Of a DNA stretch of 64,000 nt, positions 25,857-35,001 are shown in pieces. The stretch lies in contig NZ_JAECMS010000001.1 in assembly GCF_016827595.1 (NCBI RefSeq), positions 919,655 to 983,654 of the forward strand. The letters run 5' to 3'. How positions within the stretch are numbered: position 1 is the stretch's first letter; every line of letters starts with the position of its first letter. The notes under the pieces are model-generated. The model ran no database searches and was not told the origin of the DNA. It worked only from the letters and a program-made list of their open reading frames with translations. The translations under genes were made by a program, and so were the position numbers. Source of the DNA: Luteirhabdus pelagi (lineage in GTDB: Bacteria; Bacteroidota; Bacteroidia; Flavobacteriales; Flavobacteriaceae).

Positions 25857-26558
25857 TTAGGCTGGTTCGTTCAAAAGGTCCAAGAAATCGACTGCCGTGG
25901 CTTCCATTTGGTGGACTACTTTATCGGTTCGTACCACCAAGTGGTTATACCCCATATATGCGATAATACCGACGATAAGTCCCGCCACCGTGGTTGTCAT
26001 AGCGGTATAGATACCCTCTGCCAAAGCGCCCATTTCCGCTTGTCCGCTACTCGTTGCCAATTGGTGAAATGCCAAGACCATACCGATTACGGTTCCAAGG
26101 AATCCAATCATGGGTGCAGCTCCAGCAATGGTAGCTAAGATACTGACGTTTTTCTCCAGTTTGTATACTTCCAATCGACCAGCATTTTCGATAGCGGTAT
26201 TGATATCTTCCAAAGGATTTCCGATGCGGGTGATTCCCTTTTCAGTTAAGCGCGATACAGGTGAATTTTGTTGCGCACACAACATTTTGGCGCCTTGGAT
26301 ATTTCCGTTGGCCACATGGTCCCGAATCTGGTTCATAAAGTTGCTGTCCATCTGCGAAGCCGCCTTAATGGCGAACAATCGCTCGAAATAGATATACACC
26401 GCAACAAATAATAGGATAAATAATACGCCGATAATGACTTGGGCAGCGACGCCACCGTTCATAATCAGTTCGAGGACCGATAAGGTTTTTTCGGTTGTTT
26501 CAGGCTCCAAATTTTGCGCCGCTTCTTCGGCGACCTCCTGTAACGATAGGTTTAGCAT
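25857..26558 (-). CDS. exbB: ExbB/TolQ/MotA proton-channel protein
   Basis: This 233-residue protein has three membrane helices (about 33-55, 138-160, 182-205). The MotA/ExbB signature is ATIAGAAPMIGFLGTVIGMV followed by EGIYTAMTTTVAGLIVGIIA. It assembles as a pentamer around the ExbD helix. It is the first gene of exbB-exbD-tonB and lies 108 bp after nhaD on the same strand. Confidence 0.94.
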   Translation of the reverse strand: MLNLSLQEVAEEAAQNLEPETTEKTLSVLELIMNGGVAAQVIIGVLFILLFVAVYIYFERLFAIKAASQMDSNFMNQIRDHVANGNIQGAKMLCAQQNSPVSRLTEKGITRIGNPLEDINTAIENAGRLEVYKLEKNVSILATIAGAAPMIGFLGTVIGMVLAFHQLATSSGQAEMGALAEGIYTAMTTTVAGLIVGIIAYMGYNHLVVRTDKVVHQMEATAVDFLDLLNEPA

Positions 26559-26666
26559 AAAGTAAGGTTTAGGATCAAGTCCGTTTTAGCGAACTTTCTT
26601 TTTTCCATTGAACAGGCGCTATAGCACCCATTCGGTTTGAATAACGATGAAAACGAATAGAAATTG

Positions 26667-28046
26667 TTAGGCATTGTGAAACAATACGCGTTCGAACAGC
26701 AAGAAAACTCCTGCTCCCGCGGCGAAGCCGATAAAGGCCAACCAAGCGATTTTCTTTAAGTACCAGATAAAGTCGATACGCTCCATTCCCATTGCGGCAA
26801 CCCCTGCTGCCGAACCGATGATTAGCATACTTCCTCCGGTACCAGCCGAATAGGCGATAAAGTGCCATAATACGGAATCGGTCGGACTGTCGTACATTCC
26901 CATCGACGCTGCTACCAAGGGTACGTTATCGATGATTGCGGAGAATACCCCTAAGAGCATAACTACTACATCCTGGTTCGGAATGGTCGCTTGAAGCACC
27001 TCAGCCAAATAGCGAAGTGTCCCTACTTCTTCTCCGTTCACTACTCCATAGACTAAGCTTTCCAGTCCGGCAACAGCCATCAGGATTCCTAAGAAAAATA
27101 GGATACTTGAGATTTCGATTCGCGATAAGGCTTTATGAGCAGAATAGAGATGTCTACGTTCTTTACTGAAGTCTTCCTCTGGATGGATATATTCTGAAAC
27201 CAACCATACAACTCCTAATGCGAGCATCATCCCCATATAGGGAGGTAAGTGCGTGATAGTTTTGAAAACAGGCACCGAAACGATCATTCCCAATCCTAAA
27301 AACAGCATTGTTTTACTACTCAAAAGGCGCTCGGCTACGGTATCTTCGGTAGCATCTACTTCAATTTCTCCGCGAAAGGGCGATAGGTAACTTGCTATTA
27401 AGAAAGGAATCACAAAACATACAATCGATGGCAATACTACGAATTCTATCAATCCGAGGGCTGTCACCTTCTCTGCAATCCAAAGCATAGTGGTGGTAAC
27501 ATCACCAATCGGCGACCAGGCACCACCTGCATTAGCTGCGATAACTACCATAGCCGCGTACCAAAGGCGATCTTCACGCTTGTGAATCAGTTTACGAAGT
27601 AAGGTTACCAACACGATGGTTGCGGTAAGGTTATCGATAATGGCCGATAAGATAAAGGCTAGAATTCCGATGATCCATAAAAGCTTGCGCTTACTACGTG
27701 TTTTTACAGCTCCTTTGAGGATTTCAAAACCGCGGTGAAGATCGATAATCTCTACAATGGTCATTGCTCCGATAAGGAAAATCAAGATTTCTGCTGTCTT
27801 CCCTAGGTGATGGAGCAAGGTATTTTTGAAGCCCTCTTCGGCGGTGTCGCCACCTGTTAGGTAATTATAGGCATGTTCGTGCGTATCGATGACATCGAAC
27901 CAACCGGCATGAAACCCTATGGCCAATGTTGCCCAAATAAGGGCTGCCATAATTAAAGCTGGTACTGTTTTATCTAACCGAAGGGGATGTTCAAGTGTAA
28001 TGGAAAGGTATCCAATTACAAATATTAAAATGATGATTGACTCCAT
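26667..28046 (-). CDS. nhaD: Na+/H+ antiporter, NhaD type
   Basis: This 459-residue inner-membrane protein has about 12 helices. Family features include ILSAIIDNLTATIVLVTLLR, then ANAGGAWSPIGDVTTTMLWI, and a second IIDNVPLVAAS with GTGGSMLIIGSAAGVAAMGM, the paired discontinuous helices of the ion transporter superfamily. It exports sodium in exchange for protons, common in marine flavobacteria. It lies 18 bp after the dehydrogenase gene, so they are probably co-transcribed. Confidence 0.93.
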   Translation of the reverse strand: MESIIILIFVIGYLSITLEHPLRLDKTVPALIMAALIWATLAIGFHAGWFDVIDTHEHAYNYLTGGDTAEEGFKNTLLHHLGKTAEILIFLIGAMTIVEIIDLHRGFEILKGAVKTRSKRKLLWIIGILAFILSAIIDNLTATIVLVTLLRKLIHKREDRLWYAAMVVIAANAGGAWSPIGDVTTTMLWIAEKVTALGLIEFVVLPSIVCFVIPFLIASYLSPFRGEIEVDATEDTVAERLLSSKTMLFLGLGMIVSVPVFKTITHLPPYMGMMLALGVVWLVSEYIHPEEDFSKERRHLYSAHKALSRIEISSILFFLGILMAVAGLESLVYGVVNGEEVGTLRYLAEVLQATIPNQDVVVMLLGVFSAIIDNVPLVAASMGMYDSPTDSVLWHFIAYSAGTGGSMLIIGSAAGVAAMGMERIDFIWYLKKIAWLAFIGFAAGAGVFLLFERVLFHNA

Positions 28047-28064
28047 AATATGGCACTTGTTTTT

Positions 28065-29294
28065 TTACAACAATTGGTTTAGCGCTATTTCAAACGCTGT
28101 CTTACTTATATTCGTTTTATCGCTATTGTTATCGAATGTATTCTGAATAGCATTTTTAATAGTCATTGAGGTGTCGTTGAAAATCGCCTCATCGGTCATC
28201 TGTACCTTGCGCTCCATAAAGTAGGCAAACACACGTGCCATTCCGCAGTTACTAATGAAGTCCGGGATTAAGCTAACACGCTCGTCGGTATATTCCATAA
28301 TCGGTCCGAAGAAGATTTCGGAATCGGCAAAAGGAACATTTGCGCCACAACTGATGACTTCCAAACCGGTATCGATTAATTGTGAAATCTGATCCTTGGT
28401 AATAAGGCGGGATGCGGCACAGGGCATAAAGATTTCTGCTTCAAGCTTCCAGATGCGTTCGTTCATTTCAGCAAAAGGAATCATATTTTCAGATCGTAAG
28501 GTATTTCCTTTCTTATTGAGAAAGAATTTCTTCATGTTTTCAAAAGTGTAGCCCTCTTCATTTATCACACCACCTTCACGGTCGATGATACCAACGATTT
28601 TGGCGCCCATCTGTGAAAGGTAATAAGCTGCTGCTGCGCCCACATTTCCGAAGCCTTGCACGATGGCACGTTTTCCTTCCACATTTCCACCGTATGTTTC
28701 ATAATAATGGCGCACGGCTTCCGCAACACCGTAGCCTGTTATCATATCGGCAACGGTATACCGTCTGGAAATATCGGGAGAGTATGAAGAATTTTCAAGT
28801 ACTTTGATTACCCCTTGTCGCAACTGACCGATACGATTGATCTTATCGGCTTCCGTAGGTGTGAAATGCCCATTAAACACCCCTTCCTGTGGATGCCAGA
28901 CACCGCTTTCCTCGGTAATTGGGATTACTTCGTGAATTTCATCTACGTTTAGGTCACCCCCTGTTCCGTAATAGGATTTCAACAATGGGGAAACCGCTTT
29001 ATACCAGCGTTCCAATACGCCTTTTTTACGTGGATCGGCCGGATCGAAATTGATTCCAGATTTTGCGCCTCCAATGGGCGGACCCGAAACGGTAAATTTT
29101 ACTTCCATGGTTTTGGCCAACGATAATACTTCGTTTTGGTCCAAGCCGGGTCGCATACGCGTTCCACCTCCAGCGGCACCGCCACGAAGGGAGTTTATTA
29201 CCGTCCAGCCTTCGGCTTCGGTCTCTGGGTCATTCCAATGGAAAACAATTTCGGGAGCTTTTTCTTCGTACTTTTTGAGTAGTTCTTTCATCAA
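28065..29294 (-). CDS. Glu/Leu/Phe/Val dehydrogenase
   Basis: This 409-residue protein carries out oxidative deamination of an amino acid to its oxo acid with NAD(P). The N-terminal substrate domain has LRGGAAGGGTRMRPG and the catalytic Lys in PPIGGAKSG (72-80). The Rossmann domain has IVQGFGNVGAAAAYYL (about 211-226) and ends with SCGANVPFAD and PDFISNCGMARVFAY. The glycine-rich N-terminal motif fits leucine/branched-chain types as well as glutamate dehydrogenases, so substrate is left open. First gene of a unit with nhaD. Confidence 0.9.
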   Translation of the reverse strand: MMKELLKKYEEKAPEIVFHWNDPETEAEGWTVINSLRGGAAGGGTRMRPGLDQNEVLSLAKTMEVKFTVSGPPIGGAKSGINFDPADPRKKGVLERWYKAVSPLLKSYYGTGGDLNVDEIHEVIPITEESGVWHPQEGVFNGHFTPTEADKINRIGQLRQGVIKVLENSSYSPDISRRYTVADMITGYGVAEAVRHYYETYGGNVEGKRAIVQGFGNVGAAAAYYLSQMGAKIVGIIDREGGVINEEGYTFENMKKFFLNKKGNTLRSENMIPFAEMNERIWKLEAEIFMPCAASRLITKDQISQLIDTGLEVISCGANVPFADSEIFFGPIMEYTDERVSLIPDFISNCGMARVFAYFMERKVQMTDEAIFNDTSMTIKNAIQNTFDNNSDKTNISKTAFEIALNQLL

Positions 29295-29344
29295 TCAGCT
29301 TGAGGTTAGCATGCTTTTTAATCGTAGTTTCTAAAGCATCTCGA

Positions 29345-29352
29345 CAAATATA
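29345..29352 (-). promoter_or_regulatory. Promoter -7 box of the dehydrogenase gene
   Basis: On the minus strand the sequence reads TATATTTG, a full match to the Bacteroidota -7 consensus TAnnTTTG, about 50 bases before the ATG. No good -33 TTG is seen at the usual distance. Confidence 0.5.
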
Positions 29353-29389
29353 AAAAATTGAAAAGGGGTTTGCCCGAATTTACGTTTAT

Positions 29390-30454
29390 TTAACGAAGAA
29401 ATACCCTTCCGCTAGTATGGTCATACTTTGCTCCCGTAACACTGGAGAGACAATTCACCTCTTCCCTCAGTCGAAGTACTCCCAATAACCCAAACACCAA
29501 GGCTTCCTTAAACTCCAATAATGTTGCGTCTGGAATATGAATTCGCAATTTCTTCTCTTTCCCCAGCAAGGAAATAAGATACTCGTTATAAGCACCGCCT
29601 CCCGTAATAAAGACCGAAGCATTCTCTTCAAACTGCCGTGCCAACTGTTGGGCGATGTGTTGGGTGAAGGTAGCAAGCTTGTCATACACCGAACTATCAG
29701 AATCCTTCAAAAACGGCCAAATGTATTCATTCACCCATTCGAGTCCGAGCGACTTGGGCGCTGTTTCACCGTAAAAAACTAAATCATTCAGCTTTTTCAA
29801 AAGGGAATCATCCACCTTTCCTTCGGAAGCCAATTTCCCTTGATCATCATAAGGCTGCCCCAACTTTTCCGCCAGTTTATTCAATACGATATTTACGGGG
29901 CAAATGTCGTACGCGATACGGCGGCCTTCTTTATCAAAAGAGCAATTCGCAAAACCACCAAGGTTTAGGCAATAGTCATATTCTGCAAACAACAGTTTAT
30001 CGCCAATCGGCACCAAAGGCGCTCCTTGTCCGCCCAATGCCACATCGCCTACCCTAAAATCGCAAACCACTGTTTGATCTAATGTTTCGGAAAGCGACGG
30101 CAGGTTTCCTATTTGCAAGGTAACTCCCTTGTCAGGTTGATGAAGGATGGTATGCCCGTGACTACAAACCGCCTCCAAATTTGAAATAGCATGCCTTTTT
30201 ATAAAGGTTGAGATCGTTTCACCTAAATAAGCAGTATAGTCCACATCCAACCGTTGTAGGTCGTGTTCTTCCAGATTTACACCCTCGGATAGCCGTTGCT
30301 TCCAATCATCAGAATACGGAATGGTGGTCGTTTCTCCAAACCGAAATTGCCACTGATTCGTATCGGAAATACCGAAATAGCATTCGGCCAAGTCGATACC
30401 ATCTAACGACGTACCGCTCATGACTCCCAATACGTGATATTCCTTCTTTCGCAT
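29390..30454 (-). CDS. anmK: Anhydro-N-acetylmuramic acid kinase
   Basis: This 354-residue enzyme phosphorylates and hydrates 1,6-anhydroMurNAc to MurNAc-6-phosphate in peptidoglycan recycling. The diagnostic N-terminal phosphate loop is GVMSGTSLDGID (10-21). Further motifs are AVCSHGHTILHQP, GAPLVPIGDKLLF and VFITGGGAYNEYL. The gene is divergent from the acyl-CoA dehydrogenase and has a promoter box ending five bases before its A of ATG, so its mRNA is probably leaderless. Confidence 0.95.
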   Translation of the reverse strand: MRKKEYHVLGVMSGTSLDGIDLAECYFGISDTNQWQFRFGETTTIPYSDDWKQRLSEGVNLEEHDLQRLDVDYTAYLGETISTFIKRHAISNLEAVCSHGHTILHQPDKGVTLQIGNLPSLSETLDQTVVCDFRVGDVALGGQGAPLVPIGDKLLFAEYDYCLNLGGFANCSFDKEGRRIAYDICPVNIVLNKLAEKLGQPYDDQGKLASEGKVDDSLLKKLNDLVFYGETAPKSLGLEWVNEYIWPFLKDSDSSVYDKLATFTQHIAQQLARQFEENASVFITGGGAYNEYLISLLGKEKKLRIHIPDATLLEFKEALVFGLLGVLRLREEVNCLSSVTGAKYDHTSGRVFLR

Positions 30455-30458
30455 GATT

Positions 30459-30466
30459 CAAAATTA
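30459..30466 (-). promoter_or_regulatory. anmK -7 box, leaderless arrangement
   Basis: The minus strand reads TAATTTTG (full TAnnTTTG match), then four bases, then ATG. The predicted transcription start coincides with the start codon. Confidence 0.6.
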
Positions 30467-30492
30467 CGGAAAACAGTTTTAGAAACAGAGGG

Positions 30493-30524
30493 TTGGGAAA
30501 TATGTGCGATAAGCAGTACCTTTG
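30493..30524 (+). promoter_or_regulatory. Promoter of the acyl-CoA dehydrogenase gene
   Basis: TTG (30493-30495), 21 bases, TACCTTTG (30517-30524): full match to the TTG/TAnnTTTG sigma-A-type promoter of Bacteroidota. It predicts a leader of about 36 bases. Confidence 0.7.
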
Positions 30525-30564
30525 CAGACCTTTATATCAAAAAAACCTATTAATAAATACGATT

Positions 30565-31707
30565 ATGGATTTCAGTCTTTCAGAAGAACACCTCATGATT
30601 CGCGATGCGGCCCGCGATTTTGCCAATAACGAATTGAAACCGGGCGTCATCGAGCGCGATATCAAACAAGAATTCCCAACCGAACAGGTGAAGAAAATGG
30701 GAGAACTTGGTTTCCTAGGCATGATGGTCGACCCAAAATACGGCGGTGGCGGTATGGATACCGTAAGCTATGTGTTGGCGATGGAAGAACTGAGCAAAAT
30801 TGATGCGTCAAGCTCCGTAATCGTTTCGGTGAACAATTCCTTGGTATGCTGGGGACTTGAAACCTACGGTAGTGAAGAACAAAAACAGAAATACCTTACG
30901 AAGTTAGCTACTGGTGAAAGCATTGGTGCTTTCTGCTTGAGCGAACCCGAAGCGGGAAGTGATGCTACGTCGCAACGCACCACGGCTATCGACAAAGGCG
31001 ACCACTATCTTCTGAATGGTACCAAAAACTGGATTACCAATGGCGGTAGCGCCGATTACTACTTGGTAATTGCCCAAACCGATAAAGAAAAAGGACATAA
31101 GGGAATCAATGCCTTTATTGTAGAAAAAAGTTGGGATGGATTCGAAGTTGGTCCGAAAGAAGACAAATTAGGGATTCGAGGAAGCGATACCCACACCCTA
31201 AACTTCAACGATGTAAAGGTGCCTAAGGAGAACCGTATCGGGGAAGATGGCTTCGGATTTAAATTCGCGATGAAAACCTTAAGCGGCGGACGAATCGGAA
31301 TTGCTGCCCAAGCATTGGGAATTGCCGCAGGAGCCTATGACTTGGCTCGCGACTATTCTAAAATCAGAAAAGCGTTTGGCACCGAGATCTGTAACCACCA
31401 GGCCATTGCCTTTAAGTTGGCCGATATGCATACCGAAATCGAAGCAGCGCGTCACTTGGTGATGAAAGCGGCTTGGGACAAAGACCAAGGCAACAACTAC
31501 GATATGAGCGGTGCCATGGCGAAATTGTACGCGAGTAAGGTAGCCATGGATGTTACCGTTGAAGCAGTTCAGGTACACGGTGGGAACGGTTACGTAAAGG
31601 AATACCATGTAGAGCGCTTGATGCGCGATGCAAAGATTACCCAGATTTATGAAGGAACGTCAGAGATCCAAAAAATCGTGATCTCAAGAGGACTGCTTAG
31701 AGACTAA
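30565..31707 (+). CDS. Short-chain-type acyl-CoA dehydrogenase
   Basis: The start at 30565 (MDFSLSEEHLMIRDAARDFA) fits the family N-terminus; an upstream frame to 30493 crosses the promoter and is not used. This 380-residue flavoenzyme introduces the first double bond in fatty-acid or branched-chain acyl-CoA oxidation. Motifs are GAFCLSEPEAGSDATS (FAD-binding), NGTKNWITNGG, and the C-terminal QIYEGTSEIQ with catalytic Glu363. A strong terminator follows. Confidence 0.94.
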   Translation: MDFSLSEEHLMIRDAARDFANNELKPGVIERDIKQEFPTEQVKKMGELGFLGMMVDPKYGGGGMDTVSYVLAMEELSKIDASSSVIVSVNNSLVCWGLETYGSEEQKQKYLTKLATGESIGAFCLSEPEAGSDATSQRTTAIDKGDHYLLNGTKNWITNGGSADYYLVIAQTDKEKGHKGINAFIVEKSWDGFEVGPKEDKLGIRGSDTHTLNFNDVKVPKENRIGEDGFGFKFAMKTLSGGRIGIAAQALGIAAGAYDLARDYSKIRKAFGTEICNHQAIAFKLADMHTEIEAARHLVMKAAWDKDQGNNYDMSGAMAKLYASKVAMDVTVEAVQVHGGNGYVKEYHVERLMRDAKITQIYEGTSEIQKIVISRGLLRD

Positions 31708-31730
31708 ACAATGTACCCTTATTGAATATG

Positions 31731-31760
31731 AACCCGACTGTTTTTTAGTCGGGTTTTTTT
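31731..31760 (+). terminator. Rho-independent terminator after the acyl-CoA dehydrogenase
   Basis: The arms AACCCGACT (31731-31739) and AGTCGGGTT (31747-31755) form a 9-bp perfect stem ending in a run of seven T. Confidence 0.95.
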
Positions 31761-31990
31761 ATGGGCGGCCCTGGGCTTTCGCCCAGACCGCGCTTTACGC
31801 TAAACGCCGCCAAGCCAGCATCCAAATGGCTTGGCGGGGTATCGCTGCAACCGTGCCTGCCGGCAGGCAGGTCGCTCCCGCAAGTGGATGCCGAATCGAC
31901 TGGATGCCGAATCAAGCCTGCCTGCCCTGTCTGCCCTGTTTGCCGACAGGCAGGCGACAGGCAGGCGTCAGGAAGGTTCGGGATGGAAAA
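31761..31990. repeat. GC-rich palindrome-dense intergenic element
   Basis: About 230 bp are much richer in GC than the surroundings and packed with inverted repeats: TGGGC-TTTC-GCCCA, GCCAAGCC...GGCTTGGC, TGCCTGCCGGCAGGCA, GCCTGCCTG...CAGGCAGGC with alternating CTGCCCTGT units. Overlapping open frames on both strands are artefacts of the composition. It looks like a dispersed REP-type element; a related GGCAGGCC/TTTGCCGG piece lies at about 19973-19995. Confidence 0.6.
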
Positions 31991-32083
31991 CGTATTGTTC
32001 CGTTTAAAAGTAAAAGTATAACATGAAGAATGTAAAAGAAATCTCCTCCACTTCATGAATTACGGCTGGCGATTCATGAATTG

Positions 32084-34000
32084 TTATAAGAAGAAATTCC
32101 AAACCAGACCAAAACGGATGATGGCATCGCGATAGGGATAGCCGGGCGCGGAAAAATATTCGTTGCGACTGCTGAACAGTTGATTGACGTGTTCGTATTT
32201 TAAATAAATACGTGTCTGACGTACCTTGGCATTAAAGAAAATATCGAACAAAGGGAAACCGCCTAATTTTTGATCGTTTTGCACATAGAATTCTGCCAAC
32301 ACCGGATCGTAAGCATTCATATTATATTCCGAAAACCACTTGAAATTAATCCCAGTCTGTAGAAAGAGTGCTTTCTTAAACCAATGATCCTCGTAAAACA
32401 GGGATTGCCGCGTGACAATCTGAGGAACATTAAAAATGTCCTCCCCTCCTACTTCCTGTTGAAAGGCAATGGTATTTGCCAAGGCAAAAACCCCATATCG
32501 AAAGGTTTTTTCAGCTTTTACCTTCAAATAATTGATACGTTCAGAAGCCTGCTGTGGGGCGGGCGTTAACCCAACTTCAGGTACAGCGAAATAGGCATAA
32601 TCGTCAATTCCAGTGTAGCTGACCTTCGCCTTTCCCCACTTTTCAGAATAGAGCTCGAAGGCCAACTCCTGCGTCTTCACATTATCAAAACTGGTTTGCC
32701 AGTTATAGTTTTCATAATCGTTTTGGTAGAGCAAAAAGTTATAGTTCGGTGCGGCAGAATGAATGCGTGTGCTTGCCTTCACCCCTAAATCATCCGTAAA
32801 GTCGAAAGAAGCCGATCCTTCCAAAAAATTACCGGCTAAATCGCCCGAGAGATTGATGCCTCCTCGACCGGAAAGCTCAAAACCACGATAGCGCTTCTGA
32901 TAGCCAGCGGTAAACTGTACCACATCTGCCTGGATACGGTTCGAAATACGGCCCTCATCCAAAATCAATATGGAATTATAGCCATAATTCAAATTGGTAT
33001 AGCCCAATGAAGCATCGATTCTTCCAAACAAATGATGGTCCCACCTGGCATATGCTTGTGCATTGAATTCTTCTAAGGTCGTTCGTGTTCGTAGGTTTTC
33101 ATTTTCGTAGGAAGGCCCAAAACCCTCAAAAGGGGTATCTTGGGAGTAACGATAGTAGCGGTCCTCAAACTTCAACCGATTTCCAATGGCCAGAATAGAA
33201 TGCGCCACACTATCCCGCTGAGAGATCAATTCATATTCATGATCCATGTAATAGCGTTGTCCTTCAATCTTATTCTCGGCATCCTCGAAATTTACATCCA
33301 ATCGACCACGATCCTCGAATTCTGGGTCATCGTTCACAAATAGCGGTATGGAAGTTGGTGCCAATCCACCGTTCTCTTCATTGAGAATATCCTGCGCGGT
33401 AAAATGCGTACGAATTTTATATCGATTGTCTTTCGTATGATAATTGGCGGTGAATCTAAAATTTCCCGTACTCGTTAGGATGCTCTGGTAAATACCCAGA
33501 GAACGGACACCCTTATATGCTACACTAAAATTAAATTGCGGTGAGGTATTCACGGTGAAAAAGGCATCCAACTGCTGTCCTTGCTCAAAAGCTGTCTTAA
33601 AATATAGTTCGGTCAGTGGTGTGGGCACGTTGTAATACGAAATATCTTCCGTATCCATATAATTAAAGTGATGCGACTGTGCCACGAATTTTGGCAATAG
33701 GTTCGTATCCTCAAAATTATAAACGAGTGTATTATACGCTTGTCCAACGTTGCTAAACGGCAATAATTCAAAATGATCGCGCCTTAGGTAATTGAATTTA
33801 TACTCCTTTTGAATACTAAGCGATGTATCCACAAAGGTGGTATCACGATCATACGAAATGATTTTGTAATACTCAATCGGTGGTTTCTCCATCGGCGGAT
33901 TCGGACTCGTATCCGATTGATTATTCCCTAGAGGAAGGGTTTGCGATAGCATCGAAAATGGTAGCAATAGCAATAAGAGGCGAAGAAAGTGGGTATTCAT
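32084..34000 (-). CDS. Putative outer-membrane beta-barrel porin
   Basis: The ATG at 34000 is chosen (an upstream TTG at 34009 is less likely). This 638-residue protein has a signal peptide (about 1-20, ending SMLSQ), then a Pro-rich segment, and a long alternating-hydrophobic region with aromatic girdles ending in a C-terminal beta strand (IIRFGLVWNFFL). The phrasing YKFNYLRRDHFELLPFSNVG and IYLKYEHVNQLF is typical of the Bacteroidota 'putative porin' family. It is monocistronic, with a spacer of about 330 bp to rnhB. Confidence 0.88.
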   Translation of the reverse strand: MNTHFLRLLLLLLPFSMLSQTLPLGNNQSDTSPNPPMEKPPIEYYKIISYDRDTTFVDTSLSIQKEYKFNYLRRDHFELLPFSNVGQAYNTLVYNFEDTNLLPKFVAQSHHFNYMDTEDISYYNVPTPLTELYFKTAFEQGQQLDAFFTVNTSPQFNFSVAYKGVRSLGIYQSILTSTGNFRFTANYHTKDNRYKIRTHFTAQDILNEENGGLAPTSIPLFVNDDPEFEDRGRLDVNFEDAENKIEGQRYYMDHEYELISQRDSVAHSILAIGNRLKFEDRYYRYSQDTPFEGFGPSYENENLRTRTTLEEFNAQAYARWDHHLFGRIDASLGYTNLNYGYNSILILDEGRISNRIQADVVQFTAGYQKRYRGFELSGRGGINLSGDLAGNFLEGSASFDFTDDLGVKASTRIHSAAPNYNFLLYQNDYENYNWQTSFDNVKTQELAFELYSEKWGKAKVSYTGIDDYAYFAVPEVGLTPAPQQASERINYLKVKAEKTFRYGVFALANTIAFQQEVGGEDIFNVPQIVTRQSLFYEDHWFKKALFLQTGINFKWFSEYNMNAYDPVLAEFYVQNDQKLGGFPLFDIFFNAKVRQTRIYLKYEHVNQLFSSRNEYFSAPGYPYRDAIIRFGLVWNFFL

Positions 34001-34080
34001 GTATCGCAATCAATTTTGGCAAAGGTAACGGTTTTTGCGTTCGTACATTCACTTGATTTATAACGGGATTTTTTAAAAGA

Positions 34081-34273
34081 TGTTGGGTGTTGCCCGTCCG
34101 TACCGAACGCGTATGTGATTTTAGTCGCAGGTACGTTCGGGCGGGGGTGTTGGGTGTTCCCTCCTTCGGCGGGCTAGGGGTGTTGGGTAAAAATAAAAGA
34201 ATTCTACTTACACAATCTATACTCTATACTCTATACTCTATTTTCTTTGCCCCTTTGCCTCTTTGCTCCCTTG
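34081..34273. repeat. Repeat-rich spacer between porin and rnhB
   Basis: Three TGTTGGGT copies occur (about 34081, 34148, 34180), with an imperfect GTACCGAACG...GTACGTTCGGGCGGG element between them. Next is a heptamer array TCTATAC (3.6 copies, 34216-34240), then the pyrimidine tract CTTTGCCTCTTTGCTCC (about 34254-34270). The tract recurs after the heptamer array at 58726. No gene is present from 34010 to 34327. Confidence 0.55.
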
Positions 34274-34291
34274 GAATTTCAAATTTGAGAT

Positions 34292-34323
34292 TTGTAATTT
34301 ACCCAAGGCTCTTTGTATTTTTG
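34292..34323 (+). promoter_or_regulatory. rnhB promoter, leaderless arrangement
   Basis: TTG (34292-34294), 21 bases, TATTTTTG (34316-34323), then four bases and ATG. Full consensus; the predicted transcript begins at the start codon. Confidence 0.7.
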
Positions 34324-34327
34324 CCTC

Positions 34328-34936
34328 ATGCTGAAGTTGAAGATCAACGATCATCTTTTGGAGTGTGGAACCGATGAAGCGGGAAGAGGATGCTTGGCAG
34401 GACCTGTTACTGCTGCTGCCGTAATCTTACCGGATGATTTTAGTCACCCCTACCTTACCGACAGCAAACAGCTCACCGAAGCAAAACGCTTGGCATTGCG
34501 GGAAATCATTCTTTCTGAAGCGGTCTGCTACAGCATTCAGCATGTGATGATGGATGAAATCGATAACATCAATATTTTAAACGCTTCCATTTTAGCCATG
34601 CATCGCTGTATCGAGGATCTCTCCTATCCACCACAGTTTATCGCCATCGACGGAAATCGTTTTAAACCCTTCAAAAAAACACCTTTTGAATGTGTCATTA
34701 AAGGCGATGGCAAATACCTTCATATTGCTGCTGCATCCATCTTGGCAAAGACCGAGCGGGATGCCTATATGAAAAACCTTCATTTAGAGTTTCCTGAATA
34801 TGGTTGGGATTCGAACAAGGGCTATCCTACCAAAACACATCGGGCTGCCATTCGTGAATTCGGCCCAACGCCCTATCATCGAAAAAGCTTTCGCTTGTTG
34901 CCAGAACAATTGAAAATACCACTCGAAAACTGTTGA
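34328..34936 (+). CDS. rnhB: Ribonuclease HII
   Basis: The 202-residue protein starts at the ATG at 34328; an upstream TTG lies inside the promoter box. It removes ribonucleotides from DNA and RNA primers. Motifs are CGTDEAGRGCLAGPVTAA (Asp16/Glu17 of the metal site), FIAIDGNRFK, AAASILAKTERD and the C-terminal HRKSF. It is followed by a large lipoprotein gene with its own promoter box. Confidence 0.96.
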   Translation: MLKLKINDHLLECGTDEAGRGCLAGPVTAAAVILPDDFSHPYLTDSKQLTEAKRLALREIILSEAVCYSIQHVMMDEIDNINILNASILAMHRCIEDLSYPPQFIAIDGNRFKPFKKTPFECVIKGDGKYLHIAAASILAKTERDAYMKNLHLEFPEYGWDSNKGYPTKTHRAAIREFGPTPYHRKSFRLLPEQLKIPLENC

Positions 34937-34989
34937 AAACACGTCAATAAACTGTTTTCAAACCGCTACCAATTCGCTTTAATCTATCG

Positions 34990-34997
34990 TATTTTTG
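34990..34997 (+). promoter_or_regulatory. -7 box of the large lipoprotein gene
   Basis: TATTTTTG, four bases, ATG. This is the same leaderless spacing as in rnhB, anmK and the trmH-like gene. Confidence 0.55.
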
Positions 34998-35001
34998 GGA
35001 T

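Noticed and set aside
31745-32056. ORFs of 66-103 codons on both strands
   Set aside because: They come from a GC-rich palindromic element; the three frames overlap and look like repeated CLPCLP-type junk.
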